Shown: piece by piece, positions 58,765 to 64,000 of the stretch
Numbering within the stretch: the first letter of the stretch is position 1
Layout: each line of letters starts with the position of its first letter
DNA from: Hydnum rufescens UP504
Taxonomy: Eukaryota; Basidiomycota; Agaricomycetes; Cantharellales; Hydnaceae
NCBI GenBank assembly: GCA_014904985.1
Contig: MU129073.1
Coordinates: forward strand, 82,824-146,823
Direction: 5' to 3'
Length of the DNA: 64,000 bases
Program-made: the position numbers and the translations under genes
Notes under the pieces: model-generated
What the model saw: only the letters and a program-made list of their open reading frames with translations
What the model was told of the DNA's origin: nothing
Database searches by the model: none

Positions 58765-58790
58765 CACGAGGCATATAGTATATAAGGGAT
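58765..58790 (+). promoter_or_regulatory. TATA-box region of the ParB-like gene
   Basis: The sequence gcatatagtatataaggg lies about 105 bp upstream of the start codon at 58883 and is followed by a ccccccagttgaa motif. The same pair (tatataagg, then ccccccactttgaa) recurs at about 61654-61700, suggesting a common element promoter. Confidence 0.55.
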
Positions 58791-58882
58791 AAAAACTCGG
58801 AAATCCCCCCAGTTGAACCTCCATCTGAAGGGAAAAAAGACTAAACTCCACATCATCGACAACTTATCATAACACGTCAAAG

Positions 58883-60525
58883 ATGTCATCGACACAGCAC
58901 ACTGGAGGAACGAAGGCCTCGAAAGTGAAGGAAAGGGAAGGAACCCCGAAAATAGTAAGCCGAGTGGGACTGAATATCGCGAGATATCTGACGAGTTTGT
59001 AGTTCGAAGGTGTTGAGAAATACACGTTCGCTGCGTCAATCGCCGCAATTGATCGGGAGGACCACGATCAAATCCAGGACTTCGCACTGAACCGGGCGAT
59101 GAAAGGGATGATGGTAGGTCACTGCTCCGTTGATCTGACGAAGGTAGTTTCGGAAGGGTGGAAGTTCGGGATGTGGAACCAGCGCGGGGTGGAGACAACA
59201 CACGCGACGAACCTTGCTGAGCGGGTGCGACTTCAGCGTGTAGTTGACTGTGACATGGGTATCCAAATAGGTCTTCGTCGTGAATGGTTCGAAAACACGT
59301 TGGAGACGACGCTCGAAGGAAAACGAATCCAAGACATACCAGTCCTGGAGCTGACCTCGGAGGGGAAGAAGGCGCTAGCACGGGGAGAATTCCGCCCGTT
59401 TGGAGGGAACCACCGACGTTCTGCGATCGAAAACTATTGAAGACGGCGAAGGCGGAGCTCGACCGAGCAATGGACGCTGCACAGCGAGTGCACGATGACC
59501 TAGAAGAGATGACAACGGAGGGGGATAAAAATGAGGGTAAGGCGCAACTTGAGGAGCTAACGAAGACGATCGGGTGGTTAAAGGGAGAAATGAAATGGAA
59601 CCATCTGTGGCACCTGAATGTGTGGGACCTAGGTGAGTGTCCACTGTATAATGGGAGGGGAAGCTGACATATTTGACAGATCAACTTCGGTCAACGAGCT
59701 ACCCGGAGGACATAATCTTTGCGCACCTGTCTCGAAATACGAACAAATACGTGTACCTGGAGACTGAATCGGAGCGAGTGCTGCTTGACATCCAAGAGGT
59801 ACAGAGTGTGTTGAAATGGGACGATGACATCTGGGCGTCGCAGATAGCGATCACTGGGGACATCAAGGACCTGGAGCTGTCTATGCAGCAAACGAACTTT
59901 GCATGGGAACTGAAGGTGTACGGGAAGCGCCAAACGCAAGTGAAGGGGCAACAAAACTTGACGACGAACTCGTTTATCTATTCACGGTATGCGGTACGGA
60001 TGATGTGTTGGTATGCGCACTGCGGGAGCCACTACTTCAACGGGCACTACCGGTTGCTGAAGGGTATGCGAGTGCTACTTGAAGGGCATCTGAGTGGTGT
60101 AAGTGTATATTCTACAAGTCTAGAGGATGCTAATGAGTATACGACAGATATTCTCGATGCTCTTTGATATCAACCATTGCATTCTGATGGTTGCTGGCTC
60201 TCCCCATCCGTTTGGGATGGCCGCCGACAAGAAGGAGGTGAGCACTCCGAGTGAGCACAAGCGCGGACACCACAGCCCGTCGTGGAAGCGTACGTATGTG
60301 TTGATGTGCCAAAACATTGGCGACCCGTCGTGGCTTGGCCAGATGATGGGTATGTTTGACGTTGCGTTCAAGAATGCGTTCTGTGGGGACCAAGGTGTGA
60401 TGAAAGACTTCCTGACGAAGTCGAAGCAGTACGTGGAGGCATTCCGCAAGTACATGTCGGAGGTGCAAGAGATTATATGGCGTCAGATTACAGCGCAAGG
60501 TCAATCTCTTATGGGGCAAAGATAA
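58883..60525 (+). CDS. Protein with ParB/Srx-like GNHR motif, repeat-associated, function unknown
   Basis: Exons are 58883-58954, 59003-59632, 59680-60098 and 60148-60525, 499 residues after adding one T at 59436-59438 (ENYLKTAKAELD). The three introns are GT-AG, 47-49 nt. Residues about 25-180 end in ARGEFRPFGGNHRRSAIENY, which resembles the G-x-H-R-x-x-A box of ParB/sulfiredoxin-fold domains. A Glu/Lys-rich coiled coil follows (about 183-230), then HLWHLNVWDLDQLRS and a region rich in acidic and aromatic residues, and a C-terminal half without recognised motif. ParB-type domains bind DNA and nucleotides in bacteria; activity here is inferred only from the motif. Tandem palindromes lie just upstream and another repeat array just downstream, so the gene is likely carried by a mobile or repeat element. 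Confidence 0.7.
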
Positions 60526-60654
60526 CACTGTTATCTTATGCGCTCTAGGGTTTTTCAATCGTGTCTGGGTAGCCTACATCTGACCCTTTCTAATGGTGGT
60601 ACTCACTAAGCTCTAGGTGTCTTGGTTGAGGCCCTGGAGGGCTTGCAAGACCTG

Positions 60655-61330
60655 CGCTCTGTTGCGCTCTAGGTCATTAAGAGCCGCGTCAGGGATGGAA
60701 TGGTATGAAATTGTAGCTGTGATCTGTGGGGTGATTTTAAGCCCACTATGATGTCTGTGAGTGGCTTGGTTGATGAGATATGGCTGGAGAGAGACCTGCG
60801 CTCTATTGCGCTGTATGCTTATATGACCTGCAATAAACATGGGAGTGGTACCATGCTGGAGGGGTGATCTGTAGGAACATTTTGATACCACTCATGTGGC
60901 TGTGGGTGGACTGGTTGTTGATATACAGAACCTGCGCTCTCTTGAGGGACCTGCACTCTGTTGCGCTCTATGCTTATATGACCTGCAATAGACATGGGAG
61001 TGTGACCATATTGGAGGGGTGATCTGTAGGAACATTTTGATACCACTCATGTGGCTGGGGGTGGACTGGTTGTTGATATACAAGATCTGCGCTCTGTTGC
61101 GCTCTATGCTTATATGACCTGCAATAGACATAGGAGTGGGACCATATTCAAGAGGTTATCTGTAGGGACATTTTAGTACCATTCACACAGCAGCCTTGTG
61201 AGTGGATTGGTTGTTGAGTTACAGGTCATACACTCTGTTGTTCTCTGGCACTATATCATTATGATCTGGGATGGACATGGGAGTGAGATTATATTGGAGG
61301 TCATCAGTAGGCAGATTTTGATAAAGGCTC
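60655..61330. repeat. Tandem repeat, about 140-150 bp units, five decaying copies
   Basis: Units begin with gcgctctgttgcgctct, pass through tatgacctgcaatagacatgggagtg and gatctgtaggaacattttgataccac, and end in ggactggttgttgatataca. Units starting near 60800, 60945 and 61087 are very similar; those at 60655 and 61225 are diverged. Open frames on the minus strand here are a by-product of the repeats. The array starts about 130 bp after the stop codon of the ParB-like gene. Confidence 0.85.
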
Positions 61331-61984
61331 TTTGCTGAGATCAGCCTTGTTGCCTAGATAATGTTGATGATAGAGGCAGGAGTGTATGAATGGTATGAGA
61401 TAGTACATTGCCTGTCAATGATATAGTAAGACCAAGTTCTGACATGGGATCCAAAGGGAATTCCACTTGAAGAATGAATGTGGAGGCCCTGCTGATTGAT
61501 TAATCAGACTACTGTATTGGTTGCTGAGCTGTCAAAAAGATTGATGGTGGGTTTGTATTAGTTGCCAAGAGATTGATGATGGGTATCCACCTGTCAGATG
61601 GTGTCATATGCTGGCATTCAAATGGAATTTAATGTCCTGAAGGCCCAAAAAGATATATAAGGAGGCTCTTTTCAGCTCAGCTATGACCCCCCACTTTGAA
61701 GACCTGCTCCCCCAACTGAAGGACATCTCTACAACCTGATCTTAGGAACTTGACAGCTGGTGAGTATGTTGGGACCACTCTAGGGCATCTATCTGCAAGC
61801 CATGAGGATTTTTTCTGAGTCTTTTGATGCTGTTCTAGGAAGATTCTGAGAGTAATTCTAACAAGGTATGTGGACTGTTGAATAGACTCTGGACAGTTCT
61901 GATTGATTAGTTCTGAGTGCTGTTACTGTTCTTTTTCAGGAACCACCATCAAATCAATCCCTATCCAATCCTAAAGAATAACAT

Positions 61985-62151
61985 CATGTCTAAGTGTGTA
62001 GACCAGTGTTTGCTCCCCTATTTTCAGAACTAATCTGGTGTCTCTTGGGAAAATAAAACTCTCAGATGTGATTTCTGTGACATGGAGTTCACCAACAACA
62101 TCCAATACAAACATCATCTGAGGGCCCTCCATCCTATCCTTATTTTGTAAT
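61985..62151 (+). CDS. Short exon(s) encoding one C2H2 zinc finger
   Basis: After a possible start at 61986 (MSKCVDQC) and a likely intron, the frame at about 62066-62138 reads RCDFCDMEFTNNIQYKHHLRALH, split here as CDFC, twelve residues, then HLRALH, which is a C2H2 finger layout. Basidiomycete transposon proteins of the Plavaka type often start with such a finger, so this may be the first exon of a lost transposase. A TATA-like tatataagg at about 61654 and a gtgagt donor at 61761 fit a transcription unit. The satellite array begins about 100 bp later and no further exon is seen. Confidence 0.4.
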
Positions 62152-62239
62152 TCAGGTGGGGGTAGGGTCTAGGTTGGAGTACCTCCAAAACTAGCAAAAA
62201 AATGTTGTATCAGTTAAAAGGGTTGGGAACATGGTCATA

Positions 62240-64000
62240 GGAGAGAATTCCTGATGCTATCGCCTGTGAGACGATAGCCTCTAATATTGAATTCCTGACC
62301 CTATCACATCTGAGACGATAGGGTCTAATATGAGATTCCTGACCCTATCGCATCTGAGACGATAGAGTCTAATATGAGATTCCTGGCCCTATCGCATCTG
62401 AGACAATGGAGTCTAATATGAGATTCCTGGCCCTATCACCTGTGAGATGATAGGGTCCAATATTGGATTTCTAATGCTGATTTCTGATGCTATCACATGT
62501 GAGATGATAGGGTCCAATATTGGATTTCTGACACTATCACATGCAAGATGATAGCCTCTAATGTTGGATTTCTGATGCTATCACATGTGAGACGATAGGG
62601 TCCAATATTGAATTTCTGATGCTATCACATGTGAGACGATAGGGTCCAATATTGAATTTCTGATGCTATCACATGTGAGATGATAGCCTCTAATATTGGA
62701 TTTCTGATGCTATCACATGTGAGATGATAGAGTCCAATATTGGATTTCTGACGCTATCACATGTGAGATGATAGCCTCTAATATTGGATTTCTGATGCTA
62801 TCACATGTGAGACGATAGAGTCCAATATTGGATTTCTGATGCTATCACATGCAAGATGATAGCCTCTAATATTGGATTTCTGACACTATCACATGCGAGA
62901 TGATAGCCTCTAATATTGGATTTCTGATGCTATCACATGTGAGATGATACGGTCCAATATTGAATTTCTGATGCTATCACATGTGGGATGATAGCCTCTA
63001 ATATTGAATTATTGAATTTCTGATGCTATCACATGTGAGACGATAGCCTCTAATATTGGATTTCTGATGCTATCACATGCGAGATGATAGCCTCTAATAT
63101 TGGATTTCTGATGCTATCACATGTGAGATGATAGCCTCTGATATTGAATTTCTGACGCTATCACATGCGAGATGATAGCCTCTAATATTGGATTTCTGAT
63201 GCTATCACATGCAAGACGATAGAGTCCAATATTGGATTTCTGATGCTATCACATGCGAGACGATAGAGTCCAGTATTGAATTTCTGACTCTATCACATGT
63301 GAGATGATAGCCTCTAATATTGGATTTCTGATGCTATCACATGTGAGATGATAGCCTCTGATATTGGATATCTGATGCTATCACATGCAAGATGATAGGG
63401 TCCAATATTGAATTTCTGATGCTATCACATGTGAGATGATAGCCTCTAGTACTGCTGTCCTGACTCTATCACCTGTGAGACAACAGGCTCCCTATTGCCT
63501 CTGAGACGATAGCCTCTAATAACTGATTTCTGGTCCTATCACCTCTGAGACGATAGGGTCAGGAATTCGATATGTGACCTTGTCATCTCACAGATGGTAT
63601 TGGGCAGGAATCTAATGTTGGAGCCTATTGGCTCAGAGGGGATAGAGTCAAGAATCTGATATTAGACTGTATCGTCTCAGGAGCGATAGGGTCAGGACTC
63701 CAATATTAGACTCAATATTAGAGACCATCATCTCAGAGGTGATAGGGTCAGGAATCCAACATTAGAGGCTATCGTCTCAGAAGTGATAGTGCCAGATATC
63801 CTATATTAGAGGCTATTGTCTCAGAAGTGATAGCACCAGATATCCTATATTAGAAGCTATCGTCTCAGAAGTGATAGCACCAGATATCCGATATTAGAGA
63901 CTATCGTCTCAGAAGTGATAACACCAGATATCCAATATTAGAGGCTATCATCTCAGAAGTGATAGTGCCAGATATCTGATATTAGAGGCTATCGTCTCAG
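62240..64000. repeat. Satellite array of about 44-bp units containing CTATC...GATAG hairpins, with orientation switch
   Basis: About 30 forward units of the form gatttctgatgctatcacatgtgagatgatagcctctaatattg run from 62240 to about 63540. Each contains a short inverted repeat CTATC-n11-GATAG. From about 63560 to the window end the units appear as the reverse complement (gaggctatcgtctcagaagtgatag type), about ten units. The array is still running at base 64000. No coding potential. Confidence 0.93.

Noticed and set aside
60613..61131. Three minus-strand frames with MSIAGHISIERNRAQ-type repeats
   Set aside because: They are translations of the 140-150 bp tandem repeat and are repeatedly interrupted.
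62240..64000. CRISPR array
   Set aside because: The units are contiguous tandem repeats with no unique spacers, in a eukaryotic genome, and they reverse orientation.

Overview
The window is eukaryotic and fungal. Its genes are cut by many short introns (about 40-65 nt, mostly GT-AG with some GC-AG). The proteins include a FunK1-type fungal kinase, a KDZ-family transposase and Ty3/Gypsy fragments. This mix points to an agaricomycete basidiomycete, and the FunK1 and repeat content resembles Rhizoctonia/Ceratobasidiaceae; the genus is an inference. One 730-base run of N (11644-12373) marks an assembly gap.

Layout. 1-10.9 kb is a compact housekeeping block: an endonuclease/exonuclease/phosphatase-fold enzyme (partial), a class-1A-like dihydroorotate dehydrogenase, ribosomal stalk protein P1, an Mps1/TTK spindle-checkpoint kinase, an SLC35-type membrane transporter and an isoamyl-acetate-hydrolysing GDSL esterase. 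10.9-25.7 kb is transposon country: Ty3/Gypsy pol remains, LTR fragments, a KDZ transposase broken by two solo LTRs with perfect target-site duplications, two minisatellites and a degenerate agaricomycete-type gene. 26.0-34.7 kb repeats the Mps1-SLC35-IAH1 block twice: an inverted, very noisy copy (C), then a nearly identical direct copy (B) that lacks the Mps1 kinase domain.

36.6-53.5 kb is a second gene-rich block: a DH-BAR-SH3 Rho exchange factor, glycyl-tRNA synthetase, a BTB protein, a SWI3/RSC8-type SWIRM-ZZ-SANT subunit, an NAD(P)-dependent reductase and a FunK1 kinase. 50.5-58 kb also holds relics of Hsp90 and AP-3 delta. 58.4-64.0 kb is repeat-dominated. It carries a spliced gene for a protein with a ParB/Srx-like GNHR motif, flanked by tandem arrays of palindromic units, and ends in a roughly 44-bp satellite whose units reverse orientation near 63.55 kb.

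Sequence quality matters here. Many clearly real genes, including the presumably essential glycyl-tRNA synthetase, P-loop-independent SWI3 and Mps1 homologues, are interrupted by one-base indels, often in homopolymers. I read most of these as consensus errors, not as pseudogenes. Exon coordinates below were placed by hand from splice signals and reading-frame continuity.

The best candidate for something undescribed is the 58.5-64 kb segment (ParB-like protein plus palindrome arrays sharing a common lead-in motif). The cleanest structural story is the nested KDZ/solo-LTR insertion at 15.9-19.9 kb.
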